A stretch of DNA of 64,000 bases from JAQWRV01 sp045564915 (lineage in GTDB: Bacteria; Pseudomonadota; Alphaproteobacteria; Rhodospirillales; Rhodospirillaceae): positions 62,001-126,000 of the forward strand of contig JBJLGL010000013.1 in NCBI GenBank assembly GCA_045564915.1, written 5' to 3'. A program made the position numbers and the translations under genes. Numbering within the stretch: position 1 is the stretch's first letter; each line of letters starts with the position of its first letter. Below the pieces are notes generated by a model, which saw only the letters and a list, made by a program, of their open reading frames with translations, did no database searches and was not told the origin of the DNA. Of this stretch, positions 1 to 8,471 are shown piece after piece.

Positions 1-320
1 ATCGACGCCATATGATGGCAAGAAATGTGATCGAGAATGAAAAAGCCGACGCTATTTATCGCACTGAAGCCGTTGAAGAACAAATTTCACTTTCGGACCG
101 TTTCGGACTTTGGATCGGTTTCCACCATATTGATCAAGATACTTATTTTAACATTGTCGAGACCTATGCAGCCTTCGTCGGACTAAATTGTAAAGGTGAC
201 TCACTAAAAGAGAAGGCTATTCAGTGGAGCGCAACAAGAGGTTCCCGCTCAGGCCGTGTCGCCTGGCAATTTATCCAGCATTTAGCGGGTCTGGAAGGCA
301 TCAATATCAGAATAGACTAG
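1..320 (+). CDS. DUF815 family AAA+ ATPase, C-terminal part (5' end outside window)
   Basis: The reading frame is open at the left edge (positions 3-11 encode Arg-Arg-His before the first Met at 12), so this is the C-terminal tail of a longer gene. The tail carries the family's recognisable end: an asparagine/arginine-rich segment, the stretch ISLSDRFGLWIGFH, then QDTYFNIVETYA, and near the end a Gly-Ser-Arg-Ser-Gly-Arg segment followed by AWQFIQ. DUF815 proteins are predicted P-loop ATPases of unknown cellular role. The Walker motifs lie upstream and are not visible. The gene converges on the leftward nlpD-like gene, a common neighbour pairing in Alphaproteobacteria. Confidence 0.85.
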   Translation, partial: RRHMMARNVIENEKADAIYRTEAVEEQISLSDRFGLWIGFHHIDQDTYFNIVETYAAFVGLNCKGDSLKEKAIQWSATRGSRSGRVAWQFIQHLAGLEGINIRID

Positions 321-412
321 TATCACTATTATTAACTGGAATCCTCTCTTGACTGAGGATCAAGCGGGTGTTTTTGGTTCCTCTGACATTACCAAGTGAA
401 TCACAAGCAAGC

Positions 413-1378
413 TTAACTCTGTCGGCTAGTCATGTGTTCCAATGGGTTAACCGCCTTTGTTCCACGCCGGAGCTCAAAATGTAGCTGTGGACTACGAACA
501 CTACCCGAATCACCAGACCGAGTAATAATCTGACCCTTCTGAACCTTGTCACCACGAGCTACCAACAATTCTTTGTTATGGGCGTATGCACTCATCCAAC
601 CATCCGCATGCTTAATGAGAAGAAGGTTCCCAAAACCCTGTAGCTCATTCCCAGAATACGCTACAATACCATTTTCAGCGGCGCGGACTGCTGTTCCTAC
701 TGAAACGGCTATGTTTATTCCGTCATTGTGTAGCCCTTTTCCCGCTGGCCCAAATTCGGAAATAAGGCGGCCCTTAACAGGCCATTCAAAACGACCACCT
801 GCGCGCAGAGGTGGTGCCGGTCTAGAAGGTATAGATTGTACACCAGAAGATTGTGAGCGAGATCGCGATGACCTAGGCGGTAGTGCCGCTTTGGCTGTTA
901 CCTGTGAACCTTGCATAGCTAGTGTAGACGAGGTGTAGGAGGCCGCTATCGACAATTTTTGACCTGGATAAATAGTATAGGGCGATTTAATTGTATTAGC
1001 CTGCGCAATCGCTCTCATATCAACACCGTATCGCCGCGATATGGCGTAAAGACTGTCACCACTCACAACAGTATGTATAGTTGGGCGCACTAGCCGAAGG
1101 ATCTGACCCGGGTAGAGGACGTAAGGTGGGCTCAAACGATTTACTTCGATTATAGCCCTCATTGGAACATTGAAACGCCGAGCAATGAGATAAACACTGT
1201 CACCATCATTCACTACCACCCTTTCTGGAGGCGGCGAACCGACAAGAAAACCACCACGGTACCCTGGTGGCGGATCCCACCTAGGCGCACAGGCAAATAA
1301 AAGGGGGCATAGCGTTAAAAGGAAAAAGAAGCTCTTGAGCATTGGGCACGGCATATCTTTAATAGATGCAAGTTTCAT
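413..1378 (-). CDS. LysM / M23 peptidoglycan-binding lipoprotein, NlpD-like
   Basis: The 321-residue protein starts with a lipoprotein signal ending in LLFAC (lipidated Cys30). Two LysM repeats follow at about 53-97 and 101-144, then a Ser/Pro-rich linker and a C-terminal M23 domain (about 198-313). The metal site is degenerate: the expected Asp after His217 is Asn222, and the usual HxH near the end reads Gln298-Leu-His300. This resembles NlpD/EnvC-type proteins, which do not cut peptidoglycan but activate amidases at the division septum. It is the last gene of the long leftward operon, about 100 bases after pcm. A role in daughter-cell separation is inferred from family. Confidence 0.88.
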   Translation of the reverse strand: MKLASIKDMPCPMLKSFFFLLTLCPLLFACAPRWDPPPGYRGGFLVGSPPPERVVVNDGDSVYLIARRFNVPMRAIIEVNRLSPPYVLYPGQILRLVRPTIHTVVSGDSLYAISRRYGVDMRAIAQANTIKSPYTIYPGQKLSIAASYTSSTLAMQGSQVTAKAALPPRSSRSRSQSSGVQSIPSRPAPPLRAGGRFEWPVKGRLISEFGPAGKGLHNDGINIAVSVGTAVRAAENGIVAYSGNELQGFGNLLLIKHADGWMSAYAHNKELLVARGDKVQKGQIITRSGDSGSVRSPQLHFELRRGTKAVNPLEHMTSRQS

Positions 1379-1475
1379 TATGTAAAGCGATACGAACCAA
1401 ATAGGTATTCTGCCAGACCGAGTATAGCTGAGTATGAAAATATATGTCTAAACATCATTCCTCTCATCACAGATT

Positions 1476-2123
1476 CTATCCCTCTGCCGGAATACCTTCA
1501 ACGAGTGGCACAAACCGAACGGGAAAAAGCTGTTCCGACTCGAGGCGCCCTCCACTTTTCTTTACTTTAACAATCATTTGATCCAACGCAGCCGCATCAC
1601 CCACAGGCAAGATCATAATGCCGCCTTCGTCCGATAATTGGGCCACCAGGTCTTGCGGCACAACTGGAGCCGCTGCAGTTACTAGTATTCTGTCAAATGG
1701 TGCTTGACGAGACCAGCCTTTCCAGCCATCTCCAGCACTTGCCGTAATGTTATGCAAGGACAAGTCAGCAAACCGTCCCTCCGCAACACTAAGCAGATCT
1801 TTGTGACGTTCGATAGTATAAACACGGCGACATAAACGCGATAGAATAGCCGCCTGATATCCTGAGCCAGTCCCAATTTCTAGTACCTTGTGGCGATCTG
1901 TTAGCTCTAAGGCCTGTGTCATAAGCCCAACGACTAGTGGCTGGCTGATGGTTTGTCCACATGAGATGGGTAAGGCACGGTTAGCCCATGCCTGATCGAG
2001 AAATGATTCTTCCACAAATTTTTCACGGGGTATTCGTTCCATTGCCGACAAAACCGCCGTCTCAGTCACCCCCGAATTACGAAGGTCCATAATAAAACGT
2101 ATCCGGCGAGGCTCTTGATTCAC
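1476..2123 (-). CDS. pcm: protein-L-isoaspartate O-methyltransferase
   Basis: This 215-residue SAM-dependent methyltransferase repairs isoaspartyl residues in aged proteins. The PCMT-specific segment SCGQTISQP (about 54-62) and SAM motif I LEIGTGSGY (81-89) are both present, and the length is normal for the family. The start codon is GTG at 2123 and overlaps the surE stop in the sequence GTGA, so translation is probably coupled to surE, a common pairing in proteobacteria. A second, divergent Pcm-like protein is encoded at 38379-39029. This copy keeps the canonical motifs and is the better candidate for true isoaspartate repair. Confidence 0.93.
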   Translation of the reverse strand: MNQEPRRIRFIMDLRNSGVTETAVLSAMERIPREKFVEESFLDQAWANRALPISCGQTISQPLVVGLMTQALELTDRHKVLEIGTGSGYQAAILSRLCRRVYTIERHKDLLSVAEGRFADLSLHNITASAGDGWKGWSRQAPFDRILVTAAAPVVPQDLVAQLSDEGGIMILPVGDAAALDQMIVKVKKSGGRLESEQLFPVRFVPLVEGIPAEG

Positions 2124-2896
2124 CCTAGTGCCTTAGACAAGGACTCAAGCATCTCAACGTCTGTTAAGTCCACATTCAAAGGCGTAACAGATATATAACC
2201 ATCCGCAACTACCCGTAAATCAGAATCCTGAGACTGGATATCTCGCGCCCTCTGGGCACCTATCCACATATATGGCCGCCCTCTTGGGTCTTCTCGTAAA
2301 ACCAAGTCATCTCCGACCTTATGTTTTCCCTGCCTCGTAACTTTTACACCCTTTACTTTAGAAACCCCACAATCGGGAAAATTGATATTTATTAGTGTGT
2401 CTTGATTCCAAGACGCCTTACAAATCGAACGTACCAAACCCGGAGCAAAATAGTCTACAGTCTCCCATGCTATATTCTCTTTCATAGTTTGACTTAGGGC
2501 GATAGCCGGAACTCCTTGAAGTGTAGCCTCGAGTGCAGCCGCTATCGTACCAGAATAATGAACATCTTCACCCAGATTCTCCCCCATATTGATTCCTGAT
2601 AGTACTAAATCTGGAGGATGGTCTTTCATGATGTGTTGAATAGCAATCAGAACACAATCCGTGGGCGTCCCATCAATCATGTACTTTTTCTCTTTAAGTT
2701 GAGTAGGCCTAAGTGGGTTCCGAAGGGTTAAAGAATGCCCGACTCCGCTCTGCTCCTCGCTGGGTGCAACAATCCACACATCATCGGTTAAGTCTCGGGC
2801 AATTCTCTCCAACACAGCCAGACCTGGTGCATTAATACCATCATCATTAGACAGCAGAATACGAGAGCTAGAAAGATCATTAATAGAGGTATACAT
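2120..2896 (-). CDS. surE: 5'/3'-nucleotidase SurE
   Basis: A 258-residue SurE-family phosphatase that removes phosphate from nucleoside monophosphates and is linked to stationary-phase survival. The N-terminal metal motif LLSNDDGINAPG carries the paired Asp ligands (18-19). The later Ser in the EEQSGVGHSLTL segment and the Asn in SGINMGENLG match the remaining metal ligands. The gene starts with ATG 17 bases after serS stops and overlaps pcm at its own stop, so it is part of the serS-surE-pcm run. Nothing is unusual in length or motifs. Confidence 0.95.
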   Translation of the reverse strand: MYTSINDLSSSRILLSNDDGINAPGLAVLERIARDLTDDVWIVAPSEEQSGVGHSLTLRNPLRPTQLKEKKYMIDGTPTDCVLIAIQHIMKDHPPDLVLSGINMGENLGEDVHYSGTIAAALEATLQGVPAIALSQTMKENIAWETVDYFAPGLVRSICKASWNQDTLININFPDCGVSKVKGVKVTRQGKHKVGDDLVLREDPRGRPYMWIGAQRARDIQSQDSDLRVVADGYISVTPLNVDLTDVEMLESLSKALG

Positions 2897-2913
2897 ATAA
2901 TTGCCTTCTATAC

Positions 2914-4191
2914 TTAACGTGGTGCAATCATTTCGATACCGTCCATGTAGGGCTGCAAAACCTCTGGTATCACAACGCTACCATCTTCCTTCTGATAATT
3001 TTCTAATACAGCTACAAGCGTTCTTCCCACAGCCAAGCCTGAGCCGTTTAAGGTATGGACAGGCCGTGTACCCTTAGAGCCATCATCGGATTTAAAACGC
3101 GTACCCATCCGTAGTGCCTGAAAATCTTGGCAGTTTGAACAACTTGATATCTCTCGATAGCAATTCTGGGCCGGCAACCAAACTTCCAGGTCAAAAGTTC
3201 TAGCTGCTCCAAAACCTATGTCACCAGTTGATAACTCCATAACTCGGTATGGCAGTTTCAGTCGCTTAAGAATATTCTCAGCACAGCCAACCATTCGACT
3301 CAATTCATCTTCTGAATCTTCTGGTGCAACAATCGAAACCATCTCAACTTTTTCAAACTGATGCTGCCGAATCATACCACGGGTATCTTTTCCCGCTGCC
3401 CCTGCTTCCCTCCGAAAGCATGGCGTAAACGCCGTATATCTCAACGGCAACTCTTTTAAACTTAGAATCTTATTAGCGACCAAATTTGACAAGGGTACTT
3501 CCGCCGTAGGAATTAACCAGAGCTCATCCTGTGTACGGTATTGATCCTCGCCAAATTTAGGTAATTGTCCTGTACCGATTAAGGCCTTATCATTAACCAA
3601 TAACGGAACAGCAACTTCAGTATATCCGCTTTCAGTCACATGGCTATTCAACATAAACTGAGCCAGCGCTCGCTCGAGACGTGCTAACAGCCCATACAAA
3701 ACCACGAATCGTGACCCTGACATGCCTGCCGCAGTTTCAAAGTCCATATCACCCAGTGTTTCTCCTAAAGCAACATGGTCTTTGGGAGTAAAGCTAAACT
3801 GACGTGGCTTACCGTGTCGACGAATTTCAACATTATCATCCTCACCTAAGCCATATGGCACAGACTCATCAGGAATATTAGGGATGCGAAGTAGAACATT
3901 CTCAATCTCATTAGCTAGGCTAACCTGTTCAGATTCGAGTTGGGTCATCTCTTCTTTCTTTGTCGAAACCTGGGCTATTAAGTCTGAAGCATCTCCACCC
4001 TTTTTCTTAACCTCGCCAACTTGCTTGGAAAGCTCGTTGCGTTCCGTTCTCAGCTCCTGGAGCCTTGTTACCGCCTCGCGGTGCCTGACATCCATAGATA
4101 CAAGCATTTCCGCCTGTGGCTCTAACCCTCTTCGCTCAAGTCCAGCATCAAAGACTTCTGGATTATCACGTATCCATTTGAGATCATGCAT
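2914..4191 (-). CDS. serS: seryl-tRNA synthetase
   Basis: A 425-residue class II aminoacyl-tRNA synthetase that charges tRNA-Ser. It shows the N-terminal antiparallel coiled-coil arm (about 30-105, rich in Glu, Lys and Leu), class II motif 2 around FTPCFRREAGAAGKDTRG, and motif 3 near the end (NGSGLAVGRTLVAVLENYQ). It lies about 100 bases downstream of tatC and is followed closely by surE. This tat-serS-surE order is shared by many Alphaproteobacteria. Confidence 0.97.
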   Translation of the reverse strand: MHDLKWIRDNPEVFDAGLERRGLEPQAEMLVSMDVRHREAVTRLQELRTERNELSKQVGEVKKKGGDASDLIAQVSTKKEEMTQLESEQVSLANEIENVLLRIPNIPDESVPYGLGEDDNVEIRRHGKPRQFSFTPKDHVALGETLGDMDFETAAGMSGSRFVVLYGLLARLERALAQFMLNSHVTESGYTEVAVPLLVNDKALIGTGQLPKFGEDQYRTQDELWLIPTAEVPLSNLVANKILSLKELPLRYTAFTPCFRREAGAAGKDTRGMIRQHQFEKVEMVSIVAPEDSEDELSRMVGCAENILKRLKLPYRVMELSTGDIGFGAARTFDLEVWLPAQNCYREISSCSNCQDFQALRMGTRFKSDDGSKGTRPVHTLNGSGLAVGRTLVAVLENYQKEDGSVVIPEVLQPYMDGIEMIAPR

Positions 4192-4294
4192 GAGATTGCC
4201 GCCAACCCCTCTTTTTTAGACCTACGCGGGTTATACGAAACAGAACGTACAGCGTCTAGAAGGCGATTATAAATTTGAATGGATAGAGACGAAA

Positions 4295-5116
4295 TCAGGC
4301 CTCGTTAAAATCCGTATCTTCAAAGCCGTCATCATCAGCGTCCGCCGCCCAGGCCTCTTCCCGCTTCCGCTCAACGATACGGCACGCATAAATGCTGACC
4401 TCGTACAAAAGCATCATTGGAATAGCTAGACCAATCTGGCTGATTACATCCGGGGGTGTAACAATTGCCGCAAACACAAAGACTGCTACAATTGCATATT
4501 TACGGCGCTCGGCAAGTCCATCTGCAGAAACCATACCTACACGTGCAAGCAAGACAAGAACCACTGGCAATTGAAAGCTTACACCAAATGCAAAGATTAG
4601 CTTCATGACTAGACTCAGATATTCGCCTACCCGCGCCTCCAATTCTATTGGCAATACACTTTCGTCAGCCCCGGTCTGAAAGCCAAGTAAAAAGCGCCAC
4701 GCCAATGGCATGATAAAATAATAAACAAAAGCAGCACCACTTAGGAAAAGGACTGGACTAGCAACTAAAAATGGTGCCAAAGCTCCCTTCTCATGCTTGT
4801 AAAGTCCTGGCGCAATAAAAAGCCAGACCTGACTAGCAATCAGTGGGAATGTAAAAAAAGCTGCAGCGAAAAAACCAACCTTTATTTGAGTAAAGAAGGC
4901 CTCAGTCAGAGCCGTATAAATCATACGGTTCGTGCCACCTACTTCCTTCATTACATTGGCAAAAGGCACGACCAAGAAGTCATAAATTGGCTGTGCAAAA
5001 TAGAAGCAAAAAAAGAACACGCAAAGAAAGCCAAAGACCGACCAGATCAATCGAGTACGCAGCTCCATCAAATGATCTAGCAGCGGCATTGTATGTGAAT
5101 CAGGGTTCTCTGCCAT
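4295..5116 (-). CDS. tatC: Sec-independent protein translocase TatC
   Basis: The 273-residue polytopic inner-membrane core of the twin-arginine translocase recognises the RR signal peptide. The N-terminal segment HLMELRTRL precedes the first of about six membrane spans, and a second conserved segment, ALTEAFFTQIKVG, lies after the first periplasmic loop. The C-terminus is acidic. The gene begins 5 bases after the tatB stop. Its substrates are likely to include the Tat-signal proteins encoded elsewhere in this window (AKR near 21.6 kb, ThDP enzyme near 52 kb, amine oxidase near 58.5 kb). Confidence 0.97.
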   Translation of the reverse strand: MAENPDSHTMPLLDHLMELRTRLIWSVFGFLCVFFFCFYFAQPIYDFLVVPFANVMKEVGGTNRMIYTALTEAFFTQIKVGFFAAAFFTFPLIASQVWLFIAPGLYKHEKGALAPFLVASPVLFLSGAAFVYYFIMPLAWRFLLGFQTGADESVLPIELEARVGEYLSLVMKLIFAFGVSFQLPVVLVLLARVGMVSADGLAERRKYAIVAVFVFAAIVTPPDVISQIGLAIPMMLLYEVSIYACRIVERKREEAWAADADDDGFEDTDFNEA

Positions 5117-5121
5117 GAAAA

Positions 5122-5634
5122 TTATACGTTACTTGAGACACTTTTTGCGGGAGACAGCGGCTCTACGCCTGGGTCTACAGGACCAGATATTGGCTCTGCG
5201 TTCGATGAGGTTTCATTAGATGAAGGTGAATCTGTTAAAGCAGGATTTTCCTGGCCAGGAACCGGGTCAGATGAAGTGGGCTTTGTATCCGATGGAGAGA
5301 CACCGGCTTGAGATTTAATATCACCCATTTCCCGTTTGGCATCGGCGATCGTGCCATCAATCTCTTTCTTTAATTCACCGCTGGGATCGACAGCATCGGT
5401 GATCAAAGTGTTAACATTTTGGTTTTGAATGGAACGAACGGTTTTCTTTACGTCATCGAGGTCAGCCTCACGAATGAGGTCATCCATATGACCTTGAAAC
5501 TCTGATGCGAGTCTTCTTGCCTTGCGCATAAAACGCGCGATTGACCTCATGGCATGGGGTAATTCTTTTGGCCCCAGCACAAGAATCATGATCACACCTA
5601 CAATAGCAAACTCCCACCAGCCCAGATCGAACAT
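5122..5634 (-). CDS. tatB: Sec-independent protein translocase TatB
   Basis: The 170-residue protein has the TatA/B layout: one N-terminal membrane helix (about 5-21), the LGPKELPHAMRSI hinge that starts the amphipathic helix, then a long polar tail. The longer tail and the Glu in the membrane segment after WW fit TatB rather than TatA. The C-terminal 70 residues are Ser/Pro/Glu-rich and low in complexity. The gene sits between tatA and tatC on the same strand. In the translocase, TatB joins TatC to form the signal-peptide receptor. Confidence 0.93.
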   Translation of the reverse strand: MFDLGWWEFAIVGVIMILVLGPKELPHAMRSIARFMRKARRLASEFQGHMDDLIREADLDDVKKTVRSIQNQNVNTLITDAVDPSGELKKEIDGTIADAKREMGDIKSQAGVSPSDTKPTSSDPVPGQENPALTDSPSSNETSSNAEPISGPVDPGVEPLSPAKSVSSNV

Positions 5635-5701
5635 GGGGTTTCAGCCTCACGCTACGTATTGTCCGGGGACCGGACGATTAATAATCGTAAACAATCTCGC
5701 C

Positions 5702-5932
5702 TTAAGCGCGAGACGTTTCGTCCTTTTCGTTTGCCATAGTGGTCTCGCCACTATCTTCCTCATCAATGGCCTTAGCTTCAGTAGTGTCCGTTTCATCGTC
5801 TTTTAAGCCAGACTTAAAGGCCTTAACGCCTTTTGCAACGTCACCCATCAACGCCGGAATCTTGCCCTTACCGAAAAGCAGTAAGACCACGACCAAGACA
5901 ACGACCCAGTGCCAGATACTAAGCGATCCCAT
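5702..5932 (-). CDS. tatA: Sec-independent protein translocase TatA
   Basis: A 76-residue pore-forming Tat component. It has a short N-terminal membrane helix (about 7-20), the diagnostic LLFGKGKIPALMGDVAKGVKAF hinge plus amphipathic helix (described here in two adjoining parts, residues 18-40), and an acidic tail. The length matches TatA/E proteins. It is the first of three consecutive tat genes. About 240 bases separate it from scpB, so a promoter of its own is possible although no convincing one was seen. Confidence 0.95.
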   Translation of the reverse strand: MGSLSIWHWVVVLVVVLLLFGKGKIPALMGDVAKGVKAFKSGLKDDETDTTEAKAIDEEDSGETTMANEKDETSRA

Positions 5933-6174
5933 CTCATTGATTCTCCATCGTTTTTGGCAAAATACAGTTCGTAATCATCGCAGAAATTAAGCCTGCCCGC
6001 AATGATAACCAAATGCGCCACATTTGATTGGACTTACTTAAGGCCCAAAATGTCATGTCGCAAGTAAATCTCCATTTATTAGCGCCTCAAGACAACAAAT
6101 TTGGCTGTTTTGTATGCCCTCAACCCAAACACACATAATAGCTTAAATAGCCTAATGCCTCCATTTTCCTTGAA

Positions 6175-6969
6175 TTATTCCTCAGAAGCATGATTTTCTC
6201 CGGCTAGAATAGCTGACTCAGCGTTCGACAGGCCAGAATCAGCAGCATTAGCAGATGGCAAATTAGAAGCCTCCTCTTCTAATAAAGGCTCGGGCACTTC
6301 ATCTGATTCTTCTGTATCAAAAAGTAGCGTATCCCCTTCCCCAGCAAGGGCCGTATACGAAGTCATACCTTGGCGAGAATCCAGCAGACCAGCAGCCTTG
6401 AGTTCTTCTATTCCCGGAAGATCGTTAAGAGACTCCAACCCAAAGTGATCTAGAAAGGATTCCGATGTGCCCCAAGTAGTCGGTCGTCCTGGGGTACGCC
6501 TCTTACCCTTTGGCTTAATCCATCCCTCTTCAAGCAAAATATCGATAGTTCCCCTACTAATTGTCACGCCACGAATCTCTTCAATCTCAGCACGCGTTAC
6601 CGGCTGATGATAGGCGACAATTGCAAGTGTCTCGATGCCAGCTCTCGACAACTTACGAGGTACTATTTTTTCGAGCTTCATCCGATCAGCAAGATCGGGG
6701 GCTGTTCTAAAGAACCACCGGTTGCCAGCCCGCGCGAGCTCTATACCACGTCCTTTGTAGAGAGCTTTGAGTCGTTCTAACAACGCAGCTATGTCAGCAT
6801 CTTTACCTAGACGCTCTTTAATAACCCGTTCAGTGACTGCTGACGATGAAGCAAATAACAATGCTTCAAGAAGACGAAGGTCCTCACCGATAGTTTCAGA
6901 TTTGGGTTTTTCTGTATTAGAATCCCTATCAATTACAATCGAATTAGCCATGGTTTCAGACATACTCAT
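6175..6969 (-). CDS. scpB: segregation and condensation protein B
   Basis: The 264-residue kleisin-associated subunit of the SMC-ScpA-ScpB chromosome condensin. It has two winged-helix domains, with the hallmark LSRAGIETLAIVAYHQPVTR followed by GRPTTWGTSESFLDHF near residue 170. The first Met overlaps the scpA stop as ATGA, so translation is coupled. The acidic C-terminal extension (about 215-264) is low in complexity and variable in the family. An internal Met a few codons downstream is an alternative start. Confidence 0.94.
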   Translation of the reverse strand: MSMSETMANSIVIDRDSNTEKPKSETIGEDLRLLEALLFASSSAVTERVIKERLGKDADIAALLERLKALYKGRGIELARAGNRWFFRTAPDLADRMKLEKIVPRKLSRAGIETLAIVAYHQPVTRAEIEEIRGVTISRGTIDILLEEGWIKPKGKRRTPGRPTTWGTSESFLDHFGLESLNDLPGIEELKAAGLLDSRQGMTSYTALAGEGDTLLFDTEESDEVPEPLLEEEASNLPSANAADSGLSNAESAILAGENHASEE

Positions 6970-7781
6970 GAGGACTCCACAGACTCAGGGCGATTCGCCG
7001 TTTTCAAGAATATGGGTGAATAAAGGCCACTATCTTGTCGAATATCAGCCCTTCCAAGGCGCACCAGCTCTAGTGCCGCAAGTAATGTAGTACTAATCGC
7101 AGATCTCCTCTTGAAAGGAGACATGTTTTCATCAGGTAGAAAAGATAATAGTTTTGCCCAATCAGGAACATTTGGAAGGTACTCTCTTAGCCGTTCGATT
7201 GCATCATCAATTGAGTATAAATCTATCGGTTCAATATCCAAGGCCGCTGGTGGGCCTTCTTGTCGGGCTCGCGCATAACCTCGTAATAAATCATATAGGC
7301 TCACATCGTATACCGACCTGTAAGAAACTGGCAGCCCTTCAGGGTCCCCACGGGAGAAGAAAGCTTGACCTTTCCGTGGTAGCGCCATGATCTTACTACC
7401 AGCCTCTTGCATAGCTTGTAGACGGATTAGTTGATAACGCAACGCATCTTCCATCTCTTGAGCAGAAGGCTCCTGTTCATTTTCACGCGGTAGTAATAAC
7501 TTGGATTTCAAGAACGCCAGCCAAGCCGCCATCACTAAATAATCAGCAGCTAATTCTAGATGGTATTTGTGCGCTTCCTCAACAAAAGCCAAGTATTGTT
7601 CAGCCAGCTCTAAAATCGGAATATGAATTAGATCTACTTTCTGCTCACGCGCAAGCGTTAGTAGAACATCTATCGGCCCTTCGTACCCACTCAAGTTGAG
7701 TACTAAACTTGAAATACCCTGATCACTGGGCTCAGATACTCGAGGCTCGTCCTCTTCAAAATGGAGATCATTCTTACTCAC
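6966..7781 (-). CDS. scpA: segregation and condensation protein A
   Basis: The 271-residue kleisin subunit of the bacterial condensin complex. The N-terminal LNLSGYEGPIDVLLTLAREQKVD region (residues 28-50) is the conserved SMC-binding part, and a downstream segment, YLVMAAWLAFLKSKLLLP, is typical. The C-terminus holds the winged-helix region that contacts the other SMC. It is the first gene of the coupled scpA-scpB pair and follows the site-2 protease gene by only 10 bases. Confidence 0.94.
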   Translation of the reverse strand: MSKNDLHFEEDEPRVSEPSDQGISSLVLNLSGYEGPIDVLLTLAREQKVDLIHIPILELAEQYLAFVEEAHKYHLELAADYLVMAAWLAFLKSKLLLPRENEQEPSAQEMEDALRYQLIRLQAMQEAGSKIMALPRKGQAFFSRGDPEGLPVSYRSVYDVSLYDLLRGYARARQEGPPAALDIEPIDLYSIDDAIERLREYLPNVPDWAKLLSFLPDENMSPFKRRSAISTTLLAALELVRLGRADIRQDSGLYSPIFLKTANRPESVESS

Positions 7782-7791
7782 AAACTTTCTC

Positions 7792-8460
7792 CTACAACAA
7801 GCCCGCCAAATTGGCGATAGCAGAACTCATACTGTTAACAACAGGCAGTATTAGCCAACCAAAGGGGTTAATTGGTACCCCGATTAAAGAACCTAACCAA
7901 GGAAGTCCAATTATCGCGAATAGAATTAGAATCATGCCGTATTTTTCAAGGCGCGCCAAGCTTCTCGCGAGATTCATTGGCAAAAGACCTACTGCAATTC
8001 TCCCACCGTCTAATGGTGGAATCGGTAACAAGTTGAAGACGCAGAGTATTATATTAAGAAAAAGGCTATTTCTTAGTGTGTCAAAGGCCCATCCGCCAGC
8101 TAGATCTGGCAACATAGGAATAATATACATAAGTCTAGCTGAAACTAATGCTAAGAAGAGATTGGTTGCAGGCCCAGCTGCCGCTACCCACACCATATCC
8201 TGCTTAGGACGCCTTAAACGGCTAAAATTTACTGGTACGGGTTTTGCCCATCCAAAAACAAAAGGTGATGTGATCGCAAGTAATAACGGTAGGAGTATAG
8301 TACCGAATAGATCAATATGACGCACCGGATTAAGGGAAATACGCCCCCGCTCCTTTGCAGTCTCATCACCAAGGTAGTTAGCTACATAACCGTGAGCAGA
8401 TTCATGAAGGGTAATAGCCAAGAGCACTGGAATAACCCAGGTTGAAATATTATAGAGCAC
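7792..8460 (-). CDS. site-2 protease family (M50) membrane zinc metalloprotease
   Basis: The 222-residue integral membrane protein carries the zinc motif HESAH (H19-E20-x-x-H23) in its first membrane helix. The third zinc ligand lies in LLPIPPLDGGR (Asp151). The region near 93-100 (AAAGPATN) is the usual conserved Gly/Pro/Asn segment of the group. There is no PDZ domain, which fits the small S2P subgroup often encoded in this operon. It presumably cleaves a membrane protein within the bilayer; the substrate cannot be read from sequence. It lies 11 bases downstream of nagZ and 10 bases upstream of scpA. Confidence 0.9.
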   Translation of the reverse strand: MLYNISTWVIPVLLAITLHESAHGYVANYLGDETAKERGRISLNPVRHIDLFGTILLPLLLAITSPFVFGWAKPVPVNFSRLRRPKQDMVWVAAAGPATNLFLALVSARLMYIIPMLPDLAGGWAFDTLRNSLFLNIILCVFNLLPIPPLDGGRIAVGLLPMNLARSLARLEKYGMILILFAIIGLPWLGSLIGVPINPFGWLILPVVNSMSSAIANLAGLL

Positions 8461-8471
8461 TCCGGTTATCC

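Noticed and set aside
340..376. Hairpin ATCCTC/GAGGAT with later TTTTT after the DUF815 gene
   Set aside because: Stem is 6 bp with an 8-base loop, and the T-run is 9 bases away; not convincing as a terminator.
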